From contig JAUQZE010000007.1 of assembly GCA_030587365.1 (NCBI GenBank), positions 1-64,000 on the forward strand: 64,000 nt of DNA, written 5' to 3'. Under the pieces are notes generated by a model. That model did not search any database and had not been told where the DNA came from. It saw nothing but the letters and a program-made list of their open reading frames with translations. The translations under genes and the position numbers were made by a program. Shown in pieces: positions 18,169-27,249 of this stretch; within the stretch, counting starts at the first letter, position 1, and every line of letters starts with the position of its first letter. The DNA is from Candidatus Freyarchaeota archaeon (GTDB taxonomy: Archaea; Asgardarchaeota; Jordiarchaeia; Jordiarchaeales; Jordiarchaeaceae).

Positions 18169-18381
18169 AAAATTTTCACCTAAATAAAAAATGTAAAGGA
18201 AATAAATTTAAGATATTTGGTTGTGCTTATGCACTTTGAAAAATCACAATTCATGGCGTGATAGTGAACTTTCGGTTGGGGGTTGATGAGTTGATGTTTA
18301 AGGTATAACTCTACAGTTTGTAATGTAAGGATGCTAACTTTTTGGCGGAGCTTTTTTGATTTTGGGATCATTGGTGTGTAT

Positions 18382-18621
18382 TCATTTTCTGTAGGTTATT
18401 GAGGTTGGTTCTCTTTCCTCTAATCCTTTGAGGTACTCTTCTAACTGTTTTGCGCTCTTGAAGATGTGTATGCTGTCTCGGTCTTCCATTCTTAGTATCG
18501 CTGATTTTTTTTGGATGGTAACGTATATTCCTCCGAAAGTTGAATCATGTTTTAGGAATAGGTCTCCTCCGCTTGATCTTTTGCACCAGAATCCGTTTCT
18601 TCTCAGTACATTTCTAAACAT
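18382..18621 (-). CDS. Small unknown protein, 79 residues
   Basis: Not recognised. A basic N-terminus ('RNVLRRNGFWCKRSSGG') precedes predicted strands ('GGIYVTIQKKSAILRM') and a C-terminal helix ('SAKQLEEYLKGLEE'). A GAGGG-like ribosome site lies upstream of the ATG. The composition looks like a real small alpha/beta protein, but there is no homology evidence. Confidence 0.55.
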   Translation of the reverse strand: MFRNVLRRNGFWCKRSSGGDLFLKHDSTFGGIYVTIQKKSAILRMEDRDSIHIFKSAKQLEEYLKGLEEREPTSITYRK

Positions 18622-18881
18622 TTGAGCGCCCTCTCTCTTAGTGTAAGTTCTAGTCGCAACGTTTATTGTGGAAAAAGAGGTATTAGAAAGTTAATAAGAC
18701 GAGGATAACACTAAAGAAATACATGAATACCAGACTCAGAATGTTGTCTAGAATTTGTGGGGATAAAACCTTTTTGATGGAACCATTTTTGGGCGAGACA
18801 ATAATAATTGCTCTTTTTGGAGTGAGGGTGTTCTCTATTTTGGAGTGGTTTTAGTTGGATTGTTGCGCGTTTGTTATTGTA

Positions 18882-19622
18882 TTATTTTTTTCTTTGAGCA
18901 GCATCTATGACTATTGAGGAGAGTATGGGGATTCTGTTATCGATTTTGTTTTTTATTTCCATCTTGTATGTTTCAGGTGAAGTTTTTAGCACAGTTACGT
19001 AGCTTTTTCCATTTTTTACTAGTGTGTATTCCTTTTTTGTGGGGTCTCCCTTGATTTTGAGTGTTTGTTTATTCTCGAGGTCTTCTATTATGTAACTCTG
19101 TTTTAGGACGCCCTGCTGTTGTATAGTTCCTATTGTTTTGTTGTAGCGGTCTTTTAGAGTATACTTTGTGTATTGTGGATTTCCTTCAACCCTACCGATA
19201 ACTAGTCCTTTGGTATCCCGGACTCGCATTATTAATCCTTGTGAAGTGTTCTCGCACTCCGCGAATCCTAGAAATTCGTTTCCAAGGTTTTTTATCTCGT
19301 ATTGGAACACATTCTTCGAACTTACAATATTTATTGAAAAACCAGTTCCAGGAAAATCTAGAGATTCAGAATTTTTCCACAAATTCGGTTCCTCTATTAT
19401 TCTACTGGGAATGAAGGCTGTTTCCTTCTTTTTTGAACGAGTAGAGGTTCGTGCTAATGGGATAACTAGTGTTGCTTCATTCCTAGATAAGTTTGATTCT
19501 CTGCTCTGGATTCTAGTTTCTGACTCGGAGACGTAGGGTTTTCCGCAATTTGGACAGCGTTCGTGCTTAGATAAGAACGCGTTCCCACAACTCGAACAAA
19601 GCCTTACCTCGAGTTTACTCAT
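18882..19622 (-). CDS. Zinc-ribbon protein with scramblase/LURP-one-like C-terminal domain
   Basis: 246 residues. The N-terminal 'RLCSSCGNAFLSKHERCPNCGKPY' is a four-cysteine zinc ribbon. A disordered Ser/Arg-rich linker spans residues about 35-90. The rest shows the beta-hairpin repeats of the tubby/scramblase fold ('GLIMRVRDTKGLVIGRVEG', 'YTLKDRYNKTIGTIQQQG', 'SYIIEDLENKQTLKIKGD', 'YKMEIKNKIDNRIPILSSIV'). The role is unknown. It is related in fold to the protein at 8.4 kb. Confidence 0.7.
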   Translation of the reverse strand: MSKLEVRLCSSCGNAFLSKHERCPNCGKPYVSESETRIQSRESNLSRNEATLVIPLARTSTRSKKKETAFIPSRIIEEPNLWKNSESLDFPGTGFSINIVSSKNVFQYEIKNLGNEFLGFAECENTSQGLIMRVRDTKGLVIGRVEGNPQYTKYTLKDRYNKTIGTIQQQGVLKQSYIIEDLENKQTLKIKGDPTKKEYTLVKNGKSYVTVLKTSPETYKMEIKNKIDNRIPILSSIVIDAAQRKK

Positions 19623-19667
19623 ATTTTCTTCCCCTACTGTTTTCCGTTTCTAGAAATGTGTATATTT

Positions 19668-19995
19668 CTATACCGCGTTTCCATTCGGAGCGTTGGCCGG
19701 CTCAGTCCAACCTGCTCTGGTAGCGTCAGACCTGCCACCAGTGTACAGGTATTCATTCTTCAACGCCTGCCAAGAGGCGTCCGCACTCACGGTAAACGGG
19801 AAGCCGCACAGACGCAGACCGCCATGGATTGTCGCCAGACTGGCGAGCCTGTCCCTGTGGCAGGTCTACGCCGCAGGTTTTGCAGCGACTTATTTATCCC
19901 CCACGCTGGGTGCTTCAAGTTCTCACCGCAGACGGGACATCGGGAAGTCCCCCGTGGGTTCACGTAGAGTCTTATGTAGAGATTTGTCGCTCTTA
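19668..19995 (-). pseudogene. tnpB: Decayed C-terminus of an IS605-family TnpB
   Basis: On the minus strand, three frames joined by two shifts give 'RLYVNPRGTSRCPVCG', then 'KTCGVDLP', then 'DRLASLATIHGGLRLCGFPF', and finally 'SADASWQALKNEYLYTGGRS' and a stop (TAG, 19668-19670). This is the zinc ribbon, the RuvC-III DRD motif and the tail typical of archaeal TnpB. The segment is much more GC-rich than its surroundings. The N-terminal two thirds are gone, so it is non-functional. Two plus-strand open frames over the same bases are shadows of it. Confidence 0.75.
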
Positions 19996-20253
19996 AAATA
20001 AGAATTTTGTGGCTAAAGAAAATATATATTTGTATACTTTTTCCTTTGGCAGCTACATGCCCTTTGTTATATTAGGGTAGACTCTCTTATGAATATAATC
20101 CTCTATAATTATTAAAATTTATTTTTGATTCAAAAATTTTCTTAATATTAACATTAAATTTTTTGAAACTCTAAAAAAAGAAACTAAAAATTATAGAATA
20201 CTTCGAGGGCTTTTTATATTATTTTTATGATTATATTCTGGTGGTAGTTATCT

Positions 20254-20601
20254 TTGGCGAGAATTGCAGGTAGAATTCTCAGTGCTGTTATTTTTCTAGT
20301 TTTGGTGATTCTGGTTCAGATGCCTCTAGTTATTCAATCAATAAACACTATAAATTTATCAAGCGGATTCGTAGAGGAGGGTTTACAGAAAATCTTGTTA
20401 ATATGGTTGATTGATTCTATCATGATAGCAATCTCTTTTGAATGGATCTCCCTGACCCTTTCTACAATACCTTTTATTATAACTCTCCCCCTTTCTCTTA
20501 TTTACACCACTCTAAATCCAGCGTATGGTGGGATTGTTTGGGAAAACATCGCAATAGTTGCTGTGTTAATATTCACTAGGATGGCTGCCAATATGATTTG
20601 A
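20254..20601 (+). CDS. Small integral membrane protein, 115 residues
   Basis: A TTG start follows GGTGG (20240-20244). Three or four hydrophobic helices make up nearly the whole protein ('ILSAVIFLVLVILVQMPLVI', 'KILLIWLIDSIMIAISF', 'TIPFIITLPLSLIY', 'NIAIVAVLIFTRM'). No family is recognised. It lies just upstream of purM on the same strand, but a TATA-like site between them suggests separate transcription. Confidence 0.6.
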   Translation: MARIAGRILSAVIFLVLVILVQMPLVIQSINTINLSSGFVEEGLQKILLIWLIDSIMIAISFEWISLTLSTIPFIITLPLSLIYTTLNPAYGGIVWENIAIVAVLIFTRMAANMI

Positions 20602-20644
20602 AAAGTTTGATTTTGGCATGTTTGAAAAAGGGTTGTATTTAGCT

Positions 20645-20656
20645 AAATTTTTATAA
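20645..20656 (+). promoter_or_regulatory. TATA-box of purM
   Basis: AAATTTTTATAA lies about 27-33 nt before the GTG at 20679, the usual archaeal distance from TATA to transcription start. It would give a leaderless or nearly leaderless purM transcript. Confidence 0.45.
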
Positions 20657-20678
20657 AAAAACTGCTTTTTCTAGTTAG

Positions 20679-21761
20679 GTGTGTGTATTGAAAAGAAAGG
20701 GTTTAACATACCGGGATGCGGGAGTAGATCTGTTTAAGGTGGATGAAAGCCATAAAATTATCGGTAAATTGATTGAAAAAACCTTTACACTTAGACGTGG
20801 AAAATTTGGTGAAGTAGTGGGAGAGTACGGCCATTACGCGAATCTAATAGACATTGGTTCAGGACGGGCATTAGCTGTGCACAGCGACGGGGTGGGTACC
20901 AAAGTGTTGATTGCTCAGCTAATGGATAAATACGATACTGTAGGAATTGACTGCGTGGCCATGAATGCAAACGATTTAATTTGTGTTGGTGCTGAACCCT
21001 TAGCTCTTGTGGATTACTTGGCGGTAGAGAAATCGGATCCTGAAATGATTGAGCAGATAGTTAGAGGGCTTGTTAAGGGGGCTGAGCTGGCGGGGATGGC
21101 GATACTGGGTGGGGAAACCGCCACAATGCCTGGTGTAATAAAGGGAGCTGTTGAGGGAAAAGGATTCGATCTAGCCGCTATGAGTATTGGGGTGGTTTTT
21201 AAGGATAAGGTGATAACGGGCAAAGAAATCGTGACCAACGATGTGGTGATTGGTCTGCAAAGTAGCGGAATCCACTCAAATGGCCTTTCTCTAGCAAGAA
21301 AAGCACTTCTGGATGAAGCGGAATTTAATGTGTTTGACACTATGCCTAATTCGAGTCAGAGTGTAGGTGAAGCCTTACTTGAACCCACCAAAATTTATGT
21401 TAGGGAAATTTTAGAACTTCTGAAAAAGGCGGAGGTACACGGCCTTGGAAATATAACCGGAGGAGCATTCTCAAAGCTTAAAAGAATCTGTTATGGAAAA
21501 ATCGGAATGTATCTCGACCAGTTACCAGAACCACCACCCGTTTTCGAGGCTATTAAGCAGGCGGGAAACATTGATGACCATGAAATGTACAGAACCTTTA
21601 ACATGGGAGTCGGTTTTGTCGTTGTTACACCTGAAGAAAGCTCTGAAACGGTAATATCAATTTGTAAGAAAGCTGGAACTCAAGCTCAAATCATAGGTAA
21701 AACAACTACAAAAAAAGGCATCAAATTGGAAATAGCTGAAGGAAAGCTTTTAGAAATGTAA
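20679..21761 (+). CDS. purM: Phosphoribosylformylglycinamidine cyclo-ligase (AIR synthetase)
   Basis: 360 residues. It closes the imidazole ring, converting FGAM and ATP to AIR in purine synthesis. Family motifs: 'YRDAGVDLFKVDE', 'AVHSDGVGTKVLIAQ' (ATP/substrate loop), 'GIDCVAMNANDLICVGAEP', 'ILGGETATMPG', 'GLQSSGIHSNGLSLARK', 'HGLGNITGGAF' and 'NMGVGFVVV'. The start may be GTG 20679, at the expected transcription start, or TTG 20688. The adjacent downstream gene is a nucleobase permease, consistent with a purine theme. The usual purine operon partners are absent from this window. Confidence 0.95.
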   Translation: MCVLKRKGLTYRDAGVDLFKVDESHKIIGKLIEKTFTLRRGKFGEVVGEYGHYANLIDIGSGRALAVHSDGVGTKVLIAQLMDKYDTVGIDCVAMNANDLICVGAEPLALVDYLAVEKSDPEMIEQIVRGLVKGAELAGMAILGGETATMPGVIKGAVEGKGFDLAAMSIGVVFKDKVITGKEIVTNDVVIGLQSSGIHSNGLSLARKALLDEAEFNVFDTMPNSSQSVGEALLEPTKIYVREILELLKKAEVHGLGNITGGAFSKLKRICYGKIGMYLDQLPEPPPVFEAIKQAGNIDDHEMYRTFNMGVGFVVVTPEESSETVISICKKAGTQAQIIGKTTTKKGIKLEIAEGKLLEM

Positions 21762-21841
21762 AATGCAGAGCCTCGATAAGGCTAAGGTTTATTTTAGACT
21801 TCTGACTCTTCTTAATATATTTTTAAAAGTAGAAAATAAAG

Positions 21842-24004
21842 GTGGAAAAATTGTGTTCCAATAAAACTAGGAAAAAATTGCCGCTTCCAGAAATAGCTCC
21901 CTTGGGCGAACCCTCAGTTAAAGATTTCCTTTCCAGCATCTTCAACAGGGGATCAATTAAAATTTGGAAACGAGATGATATTAACGGGGCCATCGCCCTA
22001 TTCGCAGACAACTTTACCCTATTCATACTGCTTGTTGGTTTACTCCCAGTTATTTGGAGCCTACAGTATATTCCCGCTTGGTACTTCTCAGCCCTAACAG
22101 GAATATACGTCGCTCCAACTAATCTAATTGGTACCATCAATTTTTATGGAACCCAAATCCCAGTGATTATTCCCCAAGGCTATTATTTGCCTCCAGAACT
22201 TCAAATATTCTTTCCTCATAAGCCTTGGGGCGTGATTTCTGCTCTCCTAGGTGCATGTGCATTACAAGTTCTCATCGGAAATTTTGCTTATAGTTACTAC
22301 GCGTACAAAAAAACCATGGAAACAGGAAAAAAATATACTGCACTACCCTTTGGGATAAGTGCACCCGGACTGTTCCTATTTCTGGGTGTAATAATAGGTC
22401 TCTCTCAGACAACCTTAGGATTTGATTTATACACCGCAGTTTCTATTGCAATTTTAGCTAACATTCTCAGTTCAATTGTCGAAATTATTATCGCATTTGG
22501 TTTAATAGAGCGCATAAGGAGGCATATACCCACAGCGGGAGTACTAGGCACAATTGCCGGAATAGGCTTTGCCTGGCTCATCCTGAATTATTTAGGTTTT
22601 ATAGCCGGAGGACCGGTCAACGGGGTCTATGGAGCCCTCAACGGATGGCCTTACCTTTCACCCACGATTGGATTTGTAGTACTATTTATTTTATTAGCCG
22701 GAATAATATCTCGTTTGAGACTTTTTAAGAAAATCCCCACAAATCTTTTGGCAATAATTGTTGGATCAACCCTTGTAGTGATTAACATTTTATGGCTTGG
22801 ACGCGGTACCCTCTTTGGTGACCCATTTTACTATTTTAGAGTGATGTGGACTCAGATTTGGGGTGGCGTGGATCCACTATTTCCACTCCAATTTCCACTC
22901 GCAGTATTTTTTGGACAAGATTTCACAAAGTTTGTTTATCCGCAGACCTTCACTTTTATGTTTCCTGGTCTAAGACCCGAACTTCTGGGCCGAGGGTTAC
23001 AGGCCCTACCAATGGTCATAGCGGTTATTGTTCCGTTCCAAATTTACGACAGTTTAGAGAGCTACGCCAACAACAAATCAGGAAATCTCGAAATGGCCCA
23101 CAAGTTCGGAATAGAGGATCCGGAGATATTACAACTTTGGTGTGATAAATACGGATACTCTGCAAAGACCACTATGCTCATAGACGGATGCAGTAGTTTG
23201 CTTGGAACACCCTTCGGAAGCTGGACACCCACAGTGAACTACGTGGGATCGGCAAGCTACGTTAGAATGGGATCGGGAATTGGATACTCTCTCCTGCACG
23301 GGATCATTACTGCAGCACTAGTTTGGTGTGGAATTCTGTTCCTAGTACCCATGGTTATTCCAGCAAATGTTACCGTTCCAATACTTTTGGTAATCGGAGG
23401 CTTAATTGTAGTCCAAGCCTTTAAGGAAGTCTATGAACAAAACAAAAAAATGAACAGCCCAGACTTCATAATCTGGGGGGATTTATTCGCTGTAATGCTT
23501 GCGATGATTCCGCATTTATTCACAGTTTTAGCTCTAATAATAACCAACAATTTTAAAAACGCTTACACCGGAGCATTAATGAGCACAGCAACAACACCTT
23601 ACCAGTTATATTTCATAACCATAGATATTGCAGGCATACCAATACGAATCCCCCTTGGCCAGTTTCTAGGTCTTTACGGTTATGTGTTTAATGAAACTTT
23701 TAGCTACTCAAGTGCCACTTTCGGCTGGTATGGAATCCTCTTCCTCGGACTTGGAGCAACAACAATAGGACTAATCTGGGGGAGCATAACTTCAGACCTG
23801 AACCATAGACGTTTTAGAAGAGCTTTCATATTTGCTGCAGTGTCAGCGCCACTGGCACTAATCGGAATAATTCACGCATACTCAATACCAACATCTCTTG
23901 AAGAACTTGTTCTACGCACTCCCTGGGCATTAGCCTATTTGGCAGCTGCAATATACATACTGATTCTCTGGTGGAAAACCAAATCTAGCCAAGTCAAAAA
24001 CTAA
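21842..24004 (+). CDS. NCS2/AzgA-like nucleobase permease
   Basis: 720 residues with about 12-14 membrane helices. The N-terminal soluble stretch is followed by 'DDINGAIALFADNFTLFILL', 'KKYTALPFGISAPGLFLFLG', 'PTAGVLGTIAGIGFAWLIL' and 'DGCSSLLGTPFGSWTPT'. The last is the conserved helix-breaking region of xanthine/uracil/adenine permeases. It is longer than typical 450-550-residue members because of expanded loops. It probably imports a purine or related base by cation symport; the substrate is not resolved. An 80-bp gap separates it from purM. Confidence 0.82.
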   Translation: MEKLCSNKTRKKLPLPEIAPLGEPSVKDFLSSIFNRGSIKIWKRDDINGAIALFADNFTLFILLVGLLPVIWSLQYIPAWYFSALTGIYVAPTNLIGTINFYGTQIPVIIPQGYYLPPELQIFFPHKPWGVISALLGACALQVLIGNFAYSYYAYKKTMETGKKYTALPFGISAPGLFLFLGVIIGLSQTTLGFDLYTAVSIAILANILSSIVEIIIAFGLIERIRRHIPTAGVLGTIAGIGFAWLILNYLGFIAGGPVNGVYGALNGWPYLSPTIGFVVLFILLAGIISRLRLFKKIPTNLLAIIVGSTLVVINILWLGRGTLFGDPFYYFRVMWTQIWGGVDPLFPLQFPLAVFFGQDFTKFVYPQTFTFMFPGLRPELLGRGLQALPMVIAVIVPFQIYDSLESYANNKSGNLEMAHKFGIEDPEILQLWCDKYGYSAKTTMLIDGCSSLLGTPFGSWTPTVNYVGSASYVRMGSGIGYSLLHGIITAALVWCGILFLVPMVIPANVTVPILLVIGGLIVVQAFKEVYEQNKKMNSPDFIIWGDLFAVMLAMIPHLFTVLALIITNNFKNAYTGALMSTATTPYQLYFITIDIAGIPIRIPLGQFLGLYGYVFNETFSYSSATFGWYGILFLGLGATTIGLIWGSITSDLNHRRFRRAFIFAAVSAPLALIGIIHAYSIPTSLEELVLRTPWALAYLAAAIYILILWWKTKSSQVKN

Positions 24005-24200
24005 CCAAAAATTAATCCCTCTATTATTTTCATTTTTATTCTTAATGATTAAATTAGGATGGGACTGCAAACTTTAAATACAAAAATTCATTAAGAGACC
24101 CAGATTTGCCTCCAAGAGGTTATCCCCACCTATGAAAATAAAATTCAAAAACAATTAATTATTAACAATTTTTTAGACTAAACCCTGGGAGACTTGAACC

Positions 24201-24857
24201 ATGAGAAAGAAAATTAAAGCAATTATTTTTGATCTAGATGGCACACTCTTGGATGTACCTGATGGGGATTTCTTTGATCGGTTGCTTGTGGAGTCACTTA
24301 TGGAAATTGGGTGTGAACTGCCCAGTCGGGAGCAAAGGGATCGGTTATGGGACAGCGGGAAGGATTATCAGAAGATTTTAAAATCGTGGGGGGTGCGAAA
24401 TCTAAAGGATTTTTGGGAGGTATTTGATAGGAGAGATTTAGAAGCACGCCAAAGGCTTATAGATACAAAAGAAATCAAACCATACGACGATATTACCGCT
24501 CTTGCAGATTTGGCCGAAGAATACTCTTTGGGAATCGTTACTAACACTCCAGTGAAACTAGCACTTTTGGAATTAGACGCTTTCGATTTAGCCAAGTATT
24601 TTTATTCTATCGTTGCTCTGGGAACTGTGGATCAAAAAAATGCAAAGCCAGAAGCCTACGGAATTCTCAAATGCGTCAAAAAATTAAACAGCACACCTAA
24701 AGAGTCATTAGTAGTGGGAGACAAAGATACCGATATAATTGCTGGAGCAAGGGCAGGCACCTTCACTGCCGTAATAATACGTTCAGGAATCAAAACTACG
24801 GTTAAAGCCGACTTTGTCATAAATAATCTTCATGAACTTATTGAAATCTTAAAATAA
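24201..24857 (+). CDS. HAD-superfamily phosphatase
   Basis: 218 residues. HAD motif I is 'IFDLDGTLLD' (both Asp), motif II 'IVTNTP', motif III Lys in 'NAKPEAYGIL' and motif IV 'VVGDKDTDIIAGARAG'. The helical cap after motif I is that of phosphoglycolate-phosphatase-like enzymes. It dephosphorylates a small metabolite; the substrate is not determined. Single gene, ATG preceded by GGGAG. Confidence 0.88.
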   Translation: MRKKIKAIIFDLDGTLLDVPDGDFFDRLLVESLMEIGCELPSREQRDRLWDSGKDYQKILKSWGVRNLKDFWEVFDRRDLEARQRLIDTKEIKPYDDITALADLAEEYSLGIVTNTPVKLALLELDAFDLAKYFYSIVALGTVDQKNAKPEAYGILKCVKKLNSTPKESLVVGDKDTDIIAGARAGTFTAVIIRSGIKTTVKADFVINNLHELIEILK

Positions 24858-24897
24858 TTTCCAAATTAAATTTCTATTCAAATTGAACACTAAGCAA

Positions 24898-25123
24898 ATT
24901 CTCCCCACCCGACCACGTTCTTCCGCTCGATCGTGAGACCCCTCCTGCACCCCACACGATGTTGGCGACAACACCCACAGGAGCGCTGGTGAAGAAGCAG
25001 AGACGTGAATCCGTGAAGGTGGGAAGCGGGTTCACCCTGAATGGGGCGGAGTGGAAGGCGGCTGATGAACTCGCGATGCCGCCGCATGATACTATGAAGC
25101 CCCAACTCTATGTAATTCTATGA
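24898..25123 (+). pseudogene. GC-rich fragment, probable TnpB C-terminal remnant
   Basis: An isolated GC-rich block in AT-rich DNA. The plus-strand frame is open to TGA at 25121-25123 and ends 'DELAMPPHDTMKPQLYVIL', which resembles the tails of some archaeal IS605 TnpB proteins. No start codon, zinc ribbon or RuvC motif is visible, so this is a truncated relic at best. The assignment rests on tail resemblance and on composition like the relic at 19.7 kb. Confidence 0.4.
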
Positions 25124-25479
25124 ATTTCTACAGAGTGGAACCCCGCACCTTGAAGTTGAGATAATTTGTTTTTTATACATTTTTTTGACTCGGATATTTT
25201 CAATTCCATTTTTTATCTCAGCAGGGGGGTACTAACTCATTTTAAATAACTCAAATAAGTTTAGAATCAGTATGTGGTACCTTTAAGAGATTTTGTTAAC
25301 AAAGTATTTTATCAATTTTTCTAAATTTTTATTAATCTATACATACTATGAAGCATTTAAAATTGCGAAAATCACATTTATAATGCACTATTAATGTATG
25401 TTTCTCAACTGAAACGCAATATTTATTAATGTATTAGGCACTATTTATAATTGAATGCGGTTCATCCAGGTGGAAGTAT
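25124..25479. other. AT-rich intergenic region
   Basis: Very AT-rich region before the longin-like gene. TATTTATTAATG and similar tracts could be promoters. No gene or stable hairpin is seen. Confidence 0.35.
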
Positions 25480-25974
25480 ATGATTCATAATTTTTACTTA
25501 TTAAAGAAGAGTGGAGAATGTATAATTCATCGTAAGTACGGAAGCCTGGAAACCGACGAGCATCTTGTATCTGGATTTTTAAGCGCTATGTTCTCTTTTG
25601 GTAGGAGCATAAGCGGTTGCAACATAGAAAGCGTGCTACTTGACGATAAAAAATTTATATACGTAATAAAAGACGACATCATATTGGCTGCCTACACGGA
25701 CAGAGATGACATGGTAAAAGATAAACTCCAAGATCTAAGTCAAGAATTTACCAAAACTTATGGTAATTTGGAAAACTGGGACGGAGACCGTGACCGATTT
25801 GCAGATTTTCAGCTAAAACTAGATGAAATTTTTGGTGAAACAGGAAAGAAAGCTCCCGATGATGTTTTTGACAAAGTGATGCAAGATATTCAAACTGGAA
25901 AGGTCTCAGTAAAAGACTCCGTGGATGATTTGCTCTCATATTACAAAGAAAAGGTTAAAAGAGCTAATCAATGA
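25480..25974 (+). CDS. Longin-like domain protein
   Basis: 164 residues. Residues 1-120 read like an AP-complex small-chain or longin fold: 'IHNFYLLKKSGECIIHRKYG', 'GFLSAMFSFGRSISG', 'IESVLLDDKKFIYVIKDDIILAAYTD', then a long helix. An acidic helical tail of about 40 residues follows. Archaeal longin/roadblock proteins are thought to regulate or bind small GTPases; no GTPase gene is present here. The start has GGTGG upstream. The fold assignment is by pattern and would need profile comparison. Confidence 0.6.
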   Translation: MIHNFYLLKKSGECIIHRKYGSLETDEHLVSGFLSAMFSFGRSISGCNIESVLLDDKKFIYVIKDDIILAAYTDRDDMVKDKLQDLSQEFTKTYGNLENWDGDRDRFADFQLKLDEIFGETGKKAPDDVFDKVMQDIQTGKVSVKDSVDDLLSYYKEKVKRANQ

Positions 25975-26026
25975 ATTATCGAGTTAAAATGATTCACCGT
26001 TTTTGTGATTATTTAATAAGAGTTAA

Positions 26027-27220
26027 TTAAATTTTGTTTTTTCTAAATTGCTGGTAGATTTGTTCTGATATTCTTTTTGATTTTACTAGAGCATTACTTT
26101 TTGAGGATTCAAGGATTTGAATCGTACAAATGGCGGTACCTTTTTTTACAATAGTTCTTGGTTTGGTGATGTCACAGACCTCAGGGATGGTAATTTCAGG
26201 CATTACAAAGTCATGTTTTGCATATAAAATGTTTTTCACAGCGTATCCTTTGTTCGGGGTGATCTTTTTGGGGAGTATTCCTTGGCAAGCCTTTATGTGT
26301 GCTTCAACCATATTTAATCCGGTTACCATCTCCACGCACTCTAGTGTACCTTGAAAACGGGGATTTATCTCCATTAAGTACGGTTCATCTTTGTGAATAA
26401 CAAAGTCTATTCCATTTGAGCCCTCTAGGTTTAGTAATTTGCAAAGTGTTTCAGAGCATACTTTTATTTTATCGCAAATTTGTTTTTTGGCTGTTAGCGG
26501 CACGACGTTTCCACAATAGATGAACTCTTTAGCGCCTAACTCAGGAATACCAATTAATTGTTCGTTGACTGAGACCGCCAATGCCGACTTGCCGCTTGAG
26601 AGGAGAGAACAACTGGCATCAATTCCCTTGACATATTCCTGGATCATTATTTTTCTTTGGTTTGACAATAGTTGAAATATTTTTTCTGCGTCTTTTAGAT
26701 TCTTTGCCAAGTGGATTCCATGTCCACCTCCTCCCTTTGTTGGTCTTACTATTACGGGTAGGCCCATTAATTTTGCTGCCTCTTTGGCGTCTTCTGAATC
26801 TTTTGCTATAATTGAATTTGGGCAAGGGATAGCCAACCTTTTTGCTTCACTATAAACCTTCATTTTATCTCTTGATTTTCTGAGAGTTTTCGGATTGTTA
26901 CCGATTACTGGTGCCATTTTGTTGAGGCTTTCCCACATTTGGGGTTGGTCATCAAAACCACTCCCTATTAGAATGAAATCGATTTGATTTTTTTCCTTTA
27001 ATTCTTGGGCGAGTTCCAAAAAAAGATTTGTGTGTTTTTTTTCGATTTTCGTTTCTTTGAGTAATTCACTAACGACTAAGACTTTATCCGCGTATTTGTA
27101 GATGTCAGCATCTCCCCAGTAATCCACCACCAGAACGTTTAGTCCTAGTCTTTTTGCGGAAGCAGCTATAGGTCTAGCGTTAAATCCTAACACAAGAACG
27201 GTGGAGCCTTTTTCATCCAA
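26027..27220 (-). CDS. ATP-grasp carboxylate-amine ligase-like protein
   Basis: 397 residues. The Rossmann-like N-terminus is 'TVLVLGFNARPIAASAKRLG'. The ATP-grasp core includes 'LPVIVRPTKGGGGHGIHLAK' (nucleotide loop), 'IMIQEYVKGIDASCSLLSSG' and 'EPYLMEINPRFQGTLEC' with the metal-binding Glu/Asn. It resembles archaeal COG2232-type ligases, a group that includes MfnD of methanofuran synthesis, but the substrate here is unknown. It ends 29 bp before the double-roadblock gene on the same strand and may be cotranscribed with it. Confidence 0.8.
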   Translation of the reverse strand: MDEKGSTVLVLGFNARPIAASAKRLGLNVLVVDYWGDADIYKYADKVLVVSELLKETKIEKKHTNLFLELAQELKEKNQIDFILIGSGFDDQPQMWESLNKMAPVIGNNPKTLRKSRDKMKVYSEAKRLAIPCPNSIIAKDSEDAKEAAKLMGLPVIVRPTKGGGGHGIHLAKNLKDAEKIFQLLSNQRKIMIQEYVKGIDASCSLLSSGKSALAVSVNEQLIGIPELGAKEFIYCGNVVPLTAKKQICDKIKVCSETLCKLLNLEGSNGIDFVIHKDEPYLMEINPRFQGTLECVEMVTGLNMVEAHIKACQGILPKKITPNKGYAVKNILYAKHDFVMPEITIPEVCDITKPRTIVKKGTAICTIQILESSKSNALVKSKRISEQIYQQFRKNKI

Positions 27221-27249
27221 GGCTAAGTAGAGCCCTCCAAATCAATAGG

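Noticed and set aside
18180..18371. 63-codon minus-strand frame between the TPR-like gene and the small unknown
   Set aside because: Random-looking composition and no ribosome site.
19656..20001. Two overlapping plus-strand open frames of about 100 codons
   Set aside because: They are shadows of the GC-rich TnpB relic on the minus strand, which carries recognisable motifs.
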